Positions 44,008 to 53,317 of a stretch of DNA of 64,000 nt are shown piece by piece. The notes under the pieces are model-generated. The model saw only the letters and a program-made list of their open reading frames with translations. It was not told where the DNA came from and searched no databases. Source of the stretch: a virus; the IMG/VR virus record IMGVR_UViG_3300002835_000007, positions 89,748-153,747 of that record; one strand, written 5' to 3'. Position numbers and translations under genes: made by a program. Positions within the stretch are counted from its first letter, which is position 1; every line of letters starts with the position of its first letter.

Positions 44008-46038
44008 ATGGCAAATAAAAATTTAACAATATTTCAAAAACTAAACCAAGTTATTAGTCCAGATGGTGTAAAGTTGCAACCAAAAGACTCAACTAAAAGA
44101 TATAACATTGGTTCTAGTGAGTTATTAAAAACAACTAGTCGTGAGGAATTTGAAACAACAAAATTACAAGCTCAACAAAATAAATATTTAGGACAAGTTT
44201 GGAAAAAAGTTGAGAATGGAATGTTTCAACAATCTATAAACTATGAAACAACTCGTATTGGTTCGTACTCTGATTTTGAATCAATGGAGTTTTATCCAGC
44301 TATTGCGGCAGCGTTAGATGTGATGATGGAAGAATCAACTACTGTAAACAGAGTTGGTAAAATGTTGAATGTTTATTCTGATAGTAAACGAATTAAAGGT
44401 ATATTAGAAGATTTATTTTATAATCGATTAGACATACATACATCATTACCTATGTGGACTAGAAACACATGTAAGTATGGTGATAACTTTGTATTTTTAA
44501 ATATAAATGATAGAGATGGTATTATTGCTGCAAAACAAATGCCTAACTATGAAATGGAAAGACGTGAAGGTAGTTTGTTTGACCTAATCACTGGTAGAGA
44601 AAAAAATAAACCAGAAGATGAAGCTTCAGACAAAGTTAAATTTTATTGGAGAGGTCGTGATGTTGAATTTAATTCATGGCAAATGGCACATTTTAGATTA
44701 CTAGGTGATGATAGACGTTTACCTTATGGTACATCTGTATTAGAGAAGGCTAGACGTGTATGGAAACAGTTATTGTTATCTGAGGATTCAATGCTTGTAT
44801 ATCGTGTGACTAGAGCTCCAGAAAGACGTGTTTACAAAATATATGTTGGTAACATTGATGATGCTGATGTTGAACAATATGTAAATGCAATTGCTGATAG
44901 GTTTAAACGTATGCCAATCATTGACCCACAAACTGGTCAAATTGATTTACGTTACAATCAGTTATCTAATGACCAAGATTTCTTTATTCCAGTTAGGGAT
45001 GAGTCTGCACCAAACCCAATTGATACGTTGCCAGGTGCATCTAACTTGGACCAAATTGCGGATATTGAATATTTAAGAGGTAATTTATTTACAGCATTAC
45101 GTGTACCTAAACCATTCTTAGGTTTTGATGAAACATCTGGTGAAGGTAAGAACTTAGCTTTACAAGATATTCGTTTCTCTAGAACTATTAATCGCATTCA
45201 ACAATCAATGATTCAAGAATTAAATAAGATTGCAATTATTCACTTATACATATTAGGTTTTGAAGATGAATTGGATAATTTTTCATTAACACTTAATAAC
45301 CCATCAACTCAAGCAGAGATGCTTAACGTTGAACATTTACAACTTAAAATTACAGCTCTTAAAGATGCTGTGTCTGATATTGGTAACGGATTTGGTGCTA
45401 TGTCATGGACACGTGCTCATAGAGAAATTTTAGGATGGTCTGATGATGAAATCAAACAAGACTTACTTGAACAACGTATGGAGAAAGCAGCAGCTGCTGA
45501 ATTGGCTAATACTGCTAATGTTATTAAACATACTAGAATGTTTGACGAAGTTGATAATATTTTTGGTGACATTGAAGCTGCTAAAGCTGGCGGTGGCGGT
45601 GCACCAGAAGAAGGTGGTGATGCTGCTGGAGGCGGAGGCGGAGGCGGAAGCTTCGGTGGTGGTTTCGGAGGTGGAACAACTGGTGGTGAAGATTTAGATT
45701 TTGGTGATGAAACACCAGCAGAAGGTGAAGCACCAGCAGAAGGTGAAGCACCAGCAGAAGAGGGTGCTGCTCCAGAGGAACCAGCTCCAACTCCAACTAT
45801 AACTGAATCATTGAATAGGTTGAATAATTTATTAACAGAAAGAAAAACTACCTTATCAAAAACTTTAGATAACCGTAAAAGAAAATATAAAAACAGACAT
45901 TTAGATGTTCTTGTTGAAAGTATTAATTCTGATAACGAAGTTAAATCTGAAAAAGTTAAAATATACGATAAGAATTTAAAAATAAATTCTGAATTAGATA
46001 ATATTATAGATGACATCGATAAAATGTTAGAAGAGTAA
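44008..46038 (+). CDS. Portal protein (T4 gp20 type) with low-complexity extension
   Basis: A 676-residue portal, longer than the 524 of T4 gp20. The gp20-like core runs to about residue 520 (SIN-ETTRIGSYSDFESMEFYPAI; the SEDSMLVYRVTRAPERRVYKI block; GEGKNLALQDIRFSRTINRIQ). Residues about 527-598 are Gly-rich then Ala/Glu/Pro-rich repeats (EAPAEG). A lysine-rich C-terminal tail includes ITESLNRLNNLLTER, with prohead-protease-like sites. It forms the dodecameric head vertex for packaging and tail attachment. Confidence 0.92.
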   Translation: MANKNLTIFQKLNQVISPDGVKLQPKDSTKRYNIGSSELLKTTSREEFETTKLQAQQNKYLGQVWKKVENGMFQQSINYETTRIGSYSDFESMEFYPAIAAALDVMMEESTTVNRVGKMLNVYSDSKRIKGILEDLFYNRLDIHTSLPMWTRNTCKYGDNFVFLNINDRDGIIAAKQMPNYEMERREGSLFDLITGREKNKPEDEASDKVKFYWRGRDVEFNSWQMAHFRLLGDDRRLPYGTSVLEKARRVWKQLLLSEDSMLVYRVTRAPERRVYKIYVGNIDDADVEQYVNAIADRFKRMPIIDPQTGQIDLRYNQLSNDQDFFIPVRDESAPNPIDTLPGASNLDQIADIEYLRGNLFTALRVPKPFLGFDETSGEGKNLALQDIRFSRTINRIQQSMIQELNKIAIIHLYILGFEDELDNFSLTLNNPSTQAEMLNVEHLQLKITALKDAVSDIGNGFGAMSWTRAHREILGWSDDEIKQDLLEQRMEKAAAAELANTANVIKHTRMFDEVDNIFGDIEAAKAGGGGAPEEGGDAAGGGGGGGSFGGGFGGGTTGGEDLDFGDETPAEGEAPAEGEAPAEEGAAPEEPAPTPTITESLNRLNNLLTERKTTLSKTLDNRKRKYKNRHLDVLVESINSDNEVKSEKVKIYDKNLKINSELDNIIDDIDKMLEE

Positions 46039-46056
46039 TATTTATGATTATAACAG

Positions 46057-46066
46057 CATATTTATA
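46057..46066 (+). promoter_or_regulatory. T4-late-like promoter motif
   Basis: CATATTTATA, about 13 bases before the ATG at 46080. Confidence 0.55.
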
Positions 46067-46079
46067 ATAAAACATTAAA

Positions 46080-46877
46080 ATGGGTAAAATAGACATTACA
46101 AAAACAGTTCAGAATTTTGGTAAACTTAAAAACGTATATAATGATATATTAGTTGAAAGCGTAGTTACAAAGGATAAAGATAAAAAAACTTTATTTAAAG
46201 ATTACGTTAGAACCATCAAAGAAAACGTCATATTAAAGAATCAATTTTTAATATATAATCTTATTGAAAATAAAGTTGAGAGTAATGAATTAAAAGCTAA
46301 AGTATTTTTAGATGAGTGTTTAGATATTATGTCTAAATTCAAAAAGAAAGATATTATGGAAGCTAACAGTGCGTTATTAACAAATATTTTATTTGAAAAT
46401 GATAATGATTATGATAAAAAAGAATTACATGAAAATTTATCATTTTTAATTTTCACAGATAAAACACCAAAGAACATTAATAAGATTATTGATTCAAAAG
46501 ATTTTATCGTAAATTATATTTTAAATAATAAAGAAAAAGAAATTAAAGAATCTTTTAATTTACCAAATAGTTTATTAACTAACTTAATGGTTGAAAAATA
46601 TAATGAAAGATATTCTGAACTTGAGGAATCTGATAAAAAAATTATTAAAGCTTTAATTGGTTCAGATGACGAAGAAAAGAAAACAGTTTATACAGAAACA
46701 CTTAGAGAATGTATAACAATGATTGATGAAAAATTAACTGAATCTGATTTGGACACTAAAGATAAATTGTTAAAAGTTAAAGATAAATTATTAAGAGATA
46801 AAATTGAAATTAATGAAGATTATGTTAAAAACATAAGCAAATTAGTTGATTTAAAGAATAGTTTAAAGACAAGGTAG
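46080..46877 (+). CDS. Hypothetical head-region protein, 265 aa
   Basis: Not recognised. A highly charged, almost wholly helical protein (KNVYNDILVESVVTKDKDKKTLFKDYV ... KLLKVKDKLLRDKIEI) with several LVES, LTES-like sites. Its position between portal and prohead protease corresponds to where T4 has small prohead core genes (67/68), so a core or chaperone function is a reasonable guess by synteny, not by sequence. It has its own late-like motif. Confidence 0.62.
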   Translation: MGKIDITKTVQNFGKLKNVYNDILVESVVTKDKDKKTLFKDYVRTIKENVILKNQFLIYNLIENKVESNELKAKVFLDECLDIMSKFKKKDIMEANSALLTNILFENDNDYDKKELHENLSFLIFTDKTPKNINKIIDSKDFIVNYILNNKEKEIKESFNLPNSLLTNLMVEKYNERYSELEESDKKIIKALIGSDDEEKKTVYTETLRECITMIDEKLTESDLDTKDKLLKVKDKLLRDKIEINEDYVKNISKLVDLKNSLKTR

Positions 46878-46920
46878 TTGACTTATTCCAGGATTTTTCA
46901 TATAATTAAATAAAAAATAT

Positions 46921-47358
46921 ATGAAGACTGGAAAAGAAATTAAAAACAACAATTTTAAAAATTACAATATCACATATGGTACTGTAAACAATAAGAACCC
47001 AAAATCAATCTACTTAAATATTTCATCGTGGCTCGAACCGATAAAAGATGAAACGAACAATTATAGTTTTGATATTAGGTCTTTAAATAAAAAAATAAAA
47101 CAAACGTTATTTAACTATTTAGATGCTAATAAAACAATCTTTAACAAAGATAGAACAATTGTTGATTTAGATATAAGGGAATCTGGTATAAAGTTAGGTA
47201 AAAGAAGTTTTATGAATTGCGAAGTAACCTTTTTTATGAAAGAAGCTTTATCCATCAATTCAATTGAAATTACAAACACCGTTGATGAACTGACCGATTT
47301 AATGTTCGCAACATTTGAAACAAACAAATCATTTAAATTTAATAAGAAAAAAAATTAA
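46921..47358 (+). CDS. Hypothetical head-region protein, 145 aa
   Basis: Not recognised. A basic, beta-rich protein: IYLNISSWLEP, SFDIRSLNKKIKQTLFNYL, then SFMNCEVTFFMKE. It lies between portal and protease in the head run and ends at a terminator (47361-47385). A string resembling a sigma70 promoter (TTGACT, 17 bp, TATAAT) lies at 46878-46906, just upstream, which is unusual for a Bacteroidetes phage. Confidence 0.66.
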   Translation: MKTGKEIKNNNFKNYNITYGTVNNKNPKSIYLNISSWLEPIKDETNNYSFDIRSLNKKIKQTLFNYLDANKTIFNKDRTIVDLDIRESGIKLGKRSFMNCEVTFFMKEALSINSIEITNTVDELTDLMFATFETNKSFKFNKKKN

Positions 47359-47360
47359 AT

Positions 47361-47385
47361 AAAGCCCCGTTTGGGGCTTTTTTTA
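47361..47385 (+). terminator. Rho-independent terminator
   Basis: AAAGCCCC (47361-47368) pairs with GGGGCTTT (47373-47380), followed by T residues. Confidence 0.9.
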
Positions 47386-47393
47386 TTAATAGA

Positions 47394-47404
47394 ATATATT
47401 TATA
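47394..47404 (+). promoter_or_regulatory. T4-late-like promoter motif
   Basis: ATATATTTATA, about 18 bases before the protease ATG. Confidence 0.5.
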
Positions 47405-47422
47405 TCTATAAGCAACTAAATT

Positions 47423-48145
47423 ATGGATATAAATTATAAAGACTTTAAAATATTAAAACGTGGTGAAAGCGGTTGGGGTGGACTAATTGAACACGATGCT
47501 GGATACATTAGTCCAGATGAACCTAGAAACCATCCTTTCATTAACGAAATCAAAAAATTAGAATCTGGCAAAGTTGTTATTGCAGAGCCTCTTATCGTTT
47601 ATGTCGTATTACAAAAATTCGGTGTCTTAAATAGAAATGGTAGAGTTTATCCAGAAGTAGTTCTAAAAAGTCAAGACAAACTTTATCAAGAAGCAATTCG
47701 TGAACGCAGAGCTGTAGGTGAATTAGACCACCCAGAAAGTTCTATTATTGCTGGTGATAGAATTTCACACAATATTATTGAAACATGGTGGGAAGGTCAT
47801 ACTCTTATGGGTAAGATGGAAATCATAATGAGCCCAGGTTTTATTAACTATGGAATTATATCATGTAAAGGTGATGATGTTGCCAACATGTTAAGAAATA
47901 GAATTAAAATCGGTGTTTCTTCTCGTGGCGTTGGTTCACTTAAAGAAGGTAAAAATGGTGAGCAAATAGTTCAAGACGATTTTGAAATAATTTGTTGGGA
48001 CGTTGTAACAGCACCTAGTACACCAGGTTCATGGATGGGAACGTCAATAGAAGAATTAAAACCTTACGTTGAGAACGAAGTAAAAACCAAGCCTTTGTTA
48101 AAAGAAAACTTAATAGATGATTTAGATAAATTTTTATCTGAATAA
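47423..48145 (+). CDS. Prohead core protease (T4 gp21 type)
   Basis: A 240-residue serine protease of the S77/gp21 group: VLNRNGRVYPEVV (near 68), GELDHPESS with the catalytic His near residue 103, SHNIIETWWEGHTLMGKMEI, then GVSSRGVGSL with the catalytic Ser near 166-167, and a VQDDFEIICWDVVTAPSTPGSW segment that supplies the third residue. It matures the prohead by cutting after (I/L)xE. Its own C-terminal tail has such a site (LLKENL). It lies directly before the core protein gene, as in T4. Confidence 0.92.
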   Translation: MDINYKDFKILKRGESGWGGLIEHDAGYISPDEPRNHPFINEIKKLESGKVVIAEPLIVYVVLQKFGVLNRNGRVYPEVVLKSQDKLYQEAIRERRAVGELDHPESSIIAGDRISHNIIETWWEGHTLMGKMEIIMSPGFINYGIISCKGDDVANMLRNRIKIGVSSRGVGSLKEGKNGEQIVQDDFEIICWDVVTAPSTPGSWMGTSIEELKPYVENEVKTKPLLKENLIDDLDKFLSE

Positions 48146-48155
48146 TTTTTTTTTT

Positions 48156-48176
48156 GCGAAAAAAAGGTTTTTTCGC
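48156..48176 (+). terminator. Hairpin after the protease gene
   Basis: GCGAAAAAA (48156-48164) pairs with TTTTTTCGC (48168-48176). It may attenuate rather than stop read-through to the core gene. Confidence 0.65.
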
Positions 48177-48184
48177 ACTAACAC

Positions 48185-48195
48185 ACATATTTATA
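48185..48195 (+). promoter_or_regulatory. T4-late-like promoter motif
   Basis: ACATATTTATA, about 57 bases before the core-protein ATG; a long leader for this phage. Confidence 0.55.
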
Positions 48196-48252
48196 AACAA
48201 ATGAGGTAAAATCTTATTACTAAATTAATTTTTAAAATTAAAAATATTAAAA

Positions 48253-49524
48253 ATGGCAGAAAAAAAATCAATACTAGAAGAAGCATTATTAGATATTAAA
48301 AATATCGAAAACGCTCTTAATGCTAACACAAAAGAAATACTTCGTTCTGTAGCGAAAGAAGAAATTGATAGTGTTGTGAAAGAATCTTTAGATGAAGAGA
48401 TTTATGAAGAAGAAACTTTAGAAGAAGCATCTCACGCTGAGCATGAAAAATCTGAATCGAAAGAAAAAGAAAAAGCTGAGCATGAAAAAGGTGAAGAAGC
48501 TAAAGAGAAAAAAGAAGTTACTGAAGCCTATGAAGAAGAAGGTCTAGACATGAATATGGAAGACGAAGTAGAAATGGGTGTTGAGGCACCAGAGGTAACC
48601 AATATGGTTGGAAGTAGCGATGAAGAAATTTTTGACATGTACAAGAAAATAACATCTCAAGATGGTTTTGAAATTGTTGGTGATGAAGTTCACATTAACA
48701 TTACTGAACCAGGTGAGTATATCATTAAGTTAGATTCTTTAAAAGATGTTGAAAATGACGAAGAAGATTTTGGTTCTGATGAATTTGCTAGTGATGATTC
48801 TGATGAAGAAGATTTAACAGTTATTGGTGGTGATGATTCTGAAGAAGAAGAAGACACTGAATATAACATTGAGTTAGACGATGAAGATTCTGAAGAAGAA
48901 GAAGAAGATGAAGAAGGTGGTGAAGAAGATGAGGAAGAAACAAACCTTATTGCTGCTAATGATGATTCTGAAGAAGAAGATGAATTAGATGAAAGTCAAG
49001 CTCTTGCTCATGCTCATGGTAAAAAATACAGCGGTGGCCGTACTTTAGCACCAGAATCTGAAAAGGAATCTTTACAAGAAGTTCAAAAAGCTAGACAAAT
49101 CGTTTCTGAAACAGCAAAAAAATATAACAGCTTATTAACTGAGGCTAAAAAATTAAAAACTGAGAATCAAGAATTCAGAACAGCTCTTAAAGAATTTAGA
49201 ACAAAGTTAGTTGAGACTGTAGTGTTCAATTCAAACTTGACTTATATTACAAGATTGTTTACTGAGCATTCAACAACTAAAGCTGAAAAACAAAGTATTT
49301 TAAAAAGATTTGACCAAGCAAGTAACTTAGTAGAATCTAAAAAATTATACAAAGTGATTTCTAATGAATTGGAAACAAGAAAACCAATCACTGAATCGCT
49401 AGAAAACAAATTAATAAAGGAATCAACTACAAGTACTTCAAAACAATTAAATGAAAGTACTGCTTATGTTGACCCTTCAACTCAAAGGATTAAAGATTTA
49501 ATCAACAGAGTTGAAAAAAGATAA
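48253..49524 (+). CDS. Prohead core/scaffold protein (T4 gp22-like by position)
   Basis: 423 residues, extremely acidic (long Asp/Glu runs at about residues 170-250) with a helical C-terminal half (QEVQKARQIVSETAKKYNSLLTEAKKLK). Many (I/L)xE sites (ILEEA, LLTEA, LIKES, LNES) would let the prohead protease degrade it to free head space, as with T4 gp22. The sequence is too biased for a family match, so the call rests on composition and its place between protease and capsid protein. Confidence 0.8.
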   Translation: MAEKKSILEEALLDIKNIENALNANTKEILRSVAKEEIDSVVKESLDEEIYEEETLEEASHAEHEKSESKEKEKAEHEKGEEAKEKKEVTEAYEEEGLDMNMEDEVEMGVEAPEVTNMVGSSDEEIFDMYKKITSQDGFEIVGDEVHINITEPGEYIIKLDSLKDVENDEEDFGSDEFASDDSDEEDLTVIGGDDSEEEEDTEYNIELDDEDSEEEEEDEEGGEEDEEETNLIAANDDSEEEDELDESQALAHAHGKKYSGGRTLAPESEKESLQEVQKARQIVSETAKKYNSLLTEAKKLKTENQEFRTALKEFRTKLVETVVFNSNLTYITRLFTEHSTTKAEKQSILKRFDQASNLVESKKLYKVISNELETRKPITESLENKLIKESTTSTSKQLNESTAYVDPSTQRIKDLINRVEKR

Positions 49525-49556
49525 TAACATTAAATAACAATAAATAAAAAACAATT

Positions 49557-51383
49557 ATGTCACATTTATTAACATCTGGACAAGTAGGTAACATCGGATT
49601 AAACCACATGAAAGCTATCCGTTTGGAAACTCAAAACAAATGGGAATCATTAGGATTCTTAGAGGGTCTTAGAGGCCACGTAAAAGAAAACATCGCTCAG
49701 TTATATGAAAACCAAGCGTCTTCATTATTAACTGAAACTACGACAGCAACAAACTCTGGTTCTTTCGAAACTGTAGTTTTCCCTATCGTAAGAAGAGTTT
49801 TCTCTAAATTATTAGCTAACGATATCGTATCTGTACAAGCTATGAACATGCCAATTGGTAAATTGTTCTTCTTTGTTCCACAAACATCTTCAAGAGTTGA
49901 TTCTGCTGGTAATAAAGGTTCTGCTTATGATACTGATACTTACACTAACTCTCAGTACTCTGCTCACACTTCATTTGCAAACACTGGTATGCCATCATGT
50001 GTATTACCAGCTGCTGGAACATGTGTTGCTACAGTAATGGAAGCTAAAAACTTATATGATATTTTCTATAACGATGGTTTATTTGACAACTCTAAAGGTA
50101 CTTTAACTATTAGAACTCATACTAACGTTAGTAAATTATCTTTAGGTGCTAATGGTGAATTCTCTGGATTAGCTGCTGCTGGTACTTTAGCTACTGCTAC
50201 TGATGGTTCAGTTAGAGAAATTATCGTTGGTGTTTCTGGTTTCTCACCAAACAACACTAACAAAGCGGTTATGACTGGTGCTGACGGTAACGATATGGAT
50301 ACTGAGTCTTTCTTAGCTTCATTAAACGTTGTTACTACAGCTAACATCTACGATAAAGATGGTAACGTTGTTGTTTCAACTAACAAATCTGTACCATTCA
50401 GATTAGTAACTCAAAAATATGGTAAAGGAATTGTAGATTATACATCAATTACAGATGCTACTGGTACTGTATACTTAGCTTTAGATTTAAGCCACCCAGT
50501 TGGAACAACTGCTGCTGGTTCTGCTGCTGCTGGTACAGCTACTTATGATGGTTATGTTGGTGCTTCTGCAACTACTGTATCTGCATTCACATTCAACGCT
50601 GCTTGGGCTGAGTATGCAACATTAGAACTTGAAACTGAAATGGGAGAAGTATCTTTCAAATTAGATGAAGTTGTTGTATCTGTTGAAGAAAGAAAATTAA
50701 GAGCTACTTGGTCTCCAGAGTTAGCACAAGACGTTAGTGCATTCCACAACATCGATGCTGAAGCTGAGTTAACTGCAATGTTATCTGAACAAGTTGCTGC
50801 TGAGATTGACCGTGAAATCTTGAGAGATATCCGTAAAGCTGCTGCATGGCAATTAAGATGGGATTACAACGGATGGAGAAAAGCTTCTTCTGCTGCATCA
50901 CCATATACTCAAAAAGAGTGGAACCAAACTTTAATTACTAAATTAAACCAAATCTCTGCTCAAATCCACAAATCTACGTTAAGAGGTGGTGCTAACTTCA
51001 TCGTGGTATCTTCTGAGATATCTGCAATCTTTGATGATTTAGAATACTTCCACGTATCTGATGCTAACCCAGAGCAAGACCAATACAACATGGGTATTGA
51101 AAGAATCGGTTCTTTAAGCGGACGTTACCAAGTGTACCGTGACCCTTATGCACCAGCTTACTCTATCATCATTGGTCACAAAGGAAAATCATTGTTAGAC
51201 ACTGGTTATATCTACGCACCATACGTGCCGTTACAATTAACTCCAACAATGTACAACCCTTTCAACTTTGCTCCAGTGAAAGGTATCATGACACGTTACG
51301 CTAAGAAAGTAGTAAACAATCGTTTCTACGGACACTTGAGAGTTGACGGTGTAATGACATTCAACCCTAACGAATTAAGATAG
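49557..51383 (+). CDS. Major capsid protein (T4 gp23 type)
   Basis: 608 residues against 521 in T4. The N-terminal propeptide ends SSLLTE-TTTATNS; cleavage after Glu60 is predicted, equivalent to the T4 LTE-A site at 65. After it VRRVFSKLLANDIVSVQAMN-P-GKLFFF matches the conserved gp23 start. An insertion of Thr/Ala/Gly-rich sequence lies at about residues 220-350. The C-terminus has YIYAPYVPLQLTPTM-NPF-F-P-KGIMTRY, typical of the family. Codon use is the most GC-tolerant of the window, as expected for a highly expressed gene. Confidence 0.95.
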   Translation: MSHLLTSGQVGNIGLNHMKAIRLETQNKWESLGFLEGLRGHVKENIAQLYENQASSLLTETTTATNSGSFETVVFPIVRRVFSKLLANDIVSVQAMNMPIGKLFFFVPQTSSRVDSAGNKGSAYDTDTYTNSQYSAHTSFANTGMPSCVLPAAGTCVATVMEAKNLYDIFYNDGLFDNSKGTLTIRTHTNVSKLSLGANGEFSGLAAAGTLATATDGSVREIIVGVSGFSPNNTNKAVMTGADGNDMDTESFLASLNVVTTANIYDKDGNVVVSTNKSVPFRLVTQKYGKGIVDYTSITDATGTVYLALDLSHPVGTTAAGSAAAGTATYDGYVGASATTVSAFTFNAAWAEYATLELETEMGEVSFKLDEVVVSVEERKLRATWSPELAQDVSAFHNIDAEAELTAMLSEQVAAEIDREILRDIRKAAAWQLRWDYNGWRKASSAASPYTQKEWNQTLITKLNQISAQIHKSTLRGGANFIVVSSEISAIFDDLEYFHVSDANPEQDQYNMGIERIGSLSGRYQVYRDPYAPAYSIIIGHKGKSLLDTGYIYAPYVPLQLTPTMYNPFNFAPVKGIMTRYAKKVVNNRFYGHLRVDGVMTFNPNELR

Positions 51384-51404
51384 TCTTAATTTAACATAAA
51401 ACTT

Positions 51405-51435
51405 AAAAGCTCTACAGAAATGTGGAGCTTTTTTG
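51405..51435 (+). terminator. Rho-independent terminator
   Basis: AAAGCTCTACA pairs with TGTGGAGCTTT (one G.T), followed by T residues. It closes the capsid gene. Confidence 0.82.
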
Positions 51436-51444
51436 TTTTATAGG

Positions 51445-51458
51445 AATATTTATTAATA
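51445..51458 (+). promoter_or_regulatory. T4-late-like promoter motif
   Basis: AATATTTATTAATA, about 10 bases before the ATG at 51469. Confidence 0.58.
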
Positions 51459-51468
51459 AAAATAACAT

Positions 51469-52167
51469 ATGAGAAGATTTGATAAAGACAAAAATATTCA
51501 AAAAGCTAATCTATTAGCTGAGCAAAGATATCTAGTATCTAAGGGTTTGATTGTTGAGATTACTAGTAGTGATGAAGAAACAATAGATGTTTTAAAAAAG
51601 TTAATTGCTAATATTAAAAATAAAAGTGAATTATCTATTTACGATAAAGCCTCATTAGACGCATGGGAAACCACATTAAGACGAGTAATTTCAAGTAAGG
51701 AAGAAGCTGAATTTCATGCACGAAGTTCTAATAGTAATTCTAATAAAAATATTGAAACTAAACCTTTAGAACGCACAGATTTAATTAACTTATTTACAAC
51801 AGCATTAGAAGGTGGTTCTAATTATTGGTATTATATTAAACATCTACCTAAAGATGTTAAGTATGATATTCAACATATGGGTGTACATGGTAGTAAAGCA
51901 ATTAGTAAATTTTTATTAGGTGGAGGTAAAATGTATTTCTATGATAAAGATGAGAATATTGGTGATGATTCTGATGATGGATATGAATATATGAATGAAA
52001 AGGGTTATTTGGGTTATGTTGATATTGATAAAATATTAGATGCTATTAATTTATTAAAAAATGAATATAGTGAAATACATTATAGAATTTTAAATGGCCA
52101 GTTTGATGCAGATGACGCAGACGTATTTTTACAATTATGTGTAATGGGAAAAGTTAAATACGGTTAA
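51469..52167 (+). CDS. Hypothetical virion-region protein, 232 aa
   Basis: The N-terminus MRRFDKDKNIQKANLLAEQRYLVSKGLI is basic and contains LAE-Q, similar to the other (I/L)xE-tagged proteins. The C-terminal half (TALEGGSNYWYYIKHLP; KFLLGGGKMYFYDKDE; FDADDADVFLQLCVMG) looks like a compact conserved phage domain whose role I do not know. It is the last rightward gene before the leftward tail block and has its own late motif. Confidence 0.7.
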   Translation: MRRFDKDKNIQKANLLAEQRYLVSKGLIVEITSSDEETIDVLKKLIANIKNKSELSIYDKASLDAWETTLRRVISSKEEAEFHARSSNSNSNKNIETKPLERTDLINLFTTALEGGSNYWYYIKHLPKDVKYDIQHMGVHGSKAISKFLLGGGKMYFYDKDENIGDDSDDGYEYMNEKGYLGYVDIDKILDAINLLKNEYSEIHYRILNGQFDADDADVFLQLCVMGKVKYG

Positions 52168-52196
52168 TTTTATTAATATAAAACTAAGTGAAATAA

Positions 52197-52361
52197 TTAT
52201 TGTTTATCTATTTCTTCTTTAAATTCTTTAACCACTTCTGGTAAATTAAGGAAGTAACTTCTAACACGTTTACCTAAATCCATATCATTTGGATTTTCTT
52301 TAACTAAATTTTTAATGTCAGTTAACGCTGCTTCTACTAATTCTAATTTCATATTTTTCAT
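52197..52361 (-). CDS. Small hypothetical protein, 54 aa
   Basis: The leftward ORF MKNMKLELVEAALTDIKNLV... ending EFKEEIDKQ is a regular amphipathic helical protein with codon use like its neighbours. It starts in the gap before the 52448-53317 gene, beyond that gene's terminator. Function unknown. Confidence 0.6.
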   Translation of the reverse strand: MKNMKLELVEAALTDIKNLVKENPNDMDLGKRVRSYFLNLPEVVKEFKEEIDKQ

Positions 52362-52387
52362 AACAATATTTTTTAACTAATGTACAA

Positions 52388-52420
52388 TAAAAAAACCGAA
52401 GATGCAAATCCTCGGTTTTA
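52388..52420 (-). terminator. Terminator of the 52448-53317 gene
   Basis: AAACCGAAGAT pairs with ATCCTCGGTTT (one mismatch), with T on the minus strand. Confidence 0.82.
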
Positions 52421-52447
52421 ATTTATGTGTTAACTCGTTAATTTATT

Positions 52448-53317
52448 TTATGCTTTTGTGCCGCATTGACCACAAAACTTGTGTCCTTTTCCTAATTTAG
52501 CACCACAGTTTGTGCAGTATACTTTTACATTGATATCTTCAACTGTGTTTATTTTTTGTGACACTGGTAACATTTTACATTCAATAGTGTGAAAAGCCCA
52601 GTATTCAAACTTTTTATCCACTGTAACAACCTTTTGGTCAGAAACTGAACCTTGCTCTACTCTACCAGTTTCTATGCTCTTAGAACGACTCTTTAGCGTT
52701 CTAGTTGGATTAGCTTCTTTTGGTGCGTCCATTGATAACATATCATTCATTGAATCAAGTGTTGGTACACTATTACTAACTGAAGAAGTATATAACGCAG
52801 TAGACCCAATATGACCAGATGTGTTTGTAATATTAACGCTACCGTTAGGTATAGATGAAGCATACCCACCAATTGTTGTATTGTTTATAGTTCCACCAAA
52901 ACCTCTAGCAGTATTACTATTTATTGCTAGTGTGTTTAAGTAATTAGGAACTCTTTCTCTGTAGAATTCTACTTTGAAATCACCATTCTTTTCGATTGCT
53001 TTTTTAACTTCTTCAGTATTTGAAACTTCATAAGTATCAAATAAGAATTTTTTAGCAACATCTAAGTATCTGTCTAAGAATACTCTTTGGCCAGGGTTCA
53101 ATACCAAACCACCTTGTGAAATAGGATTACCATTAAGTATGATTTTAGCCAGAATAACATCCGTTGTTGGATTAAATAATTCGATTTGGAACTCTTGTCC
53201 CTTTTGTAGATAATACGTTGGCATATCGCCCGTATTGTTGTAGACTTTAAGTCTTGATTTGTTCACAGCAATATTAGCTGTAGGCACAGATTGTGCCGCA
53301 GAATAATTTAAATACAT
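52448..53317 (-). CDS. Probable virion protein with C-terminal zinc ribbon, 289 aa
   Basis: The N-terminal 120 residues are beta-rich (LKVYNNTGDMPTYYLQKGQEFQIELFNP; GGLVLNPGQRVFLDRYLDVAKKFLF), then a Ser/Asn/Gly-rich flexible stretch, then a C-terminal zinc ribbon: CTNCGAKLGKGHKFCGQCG. I place it among structural proteins by composition and neighbourhood. A ribbon on a virion protein is unusual. It is read from a late-like motif at 53417-53428, leaving a leader of about 90 bases. Confidence 0.65.
   Translation of the reverse strand: MYLNYSAAQSVPTANIAVNKSRLKVYNNTGDMPTYYLQKGQEFQIELFNPTTDVILAKIILNGNPISQGGLVLNPGQRVFLDRYLDVAKKFLFDTYEVSNTEEVKKAIEKNGDFKVEFYRERVPNYLNTLAINSNTARGFGGTINNTTIGGYASSIPNGSVNITNTSGHIGSTALYTSSVSNSVPTLDSMNDMLSMDAPKEANPTRTLKSRSKSIETGRVEQGSVSDQKVVTVDKKFEYWAFHTIECKMLPVSQKINTVEDINVKVYCTNCGAKLGKGHKFCGQCGTKA

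Noticed and set aside
45417-46016. Leftward proline-rich ORF inside the portal gene
   Set aside because: It is the antisense of the Gly/Ala-rich repeats of the portal protein and has no promoter.
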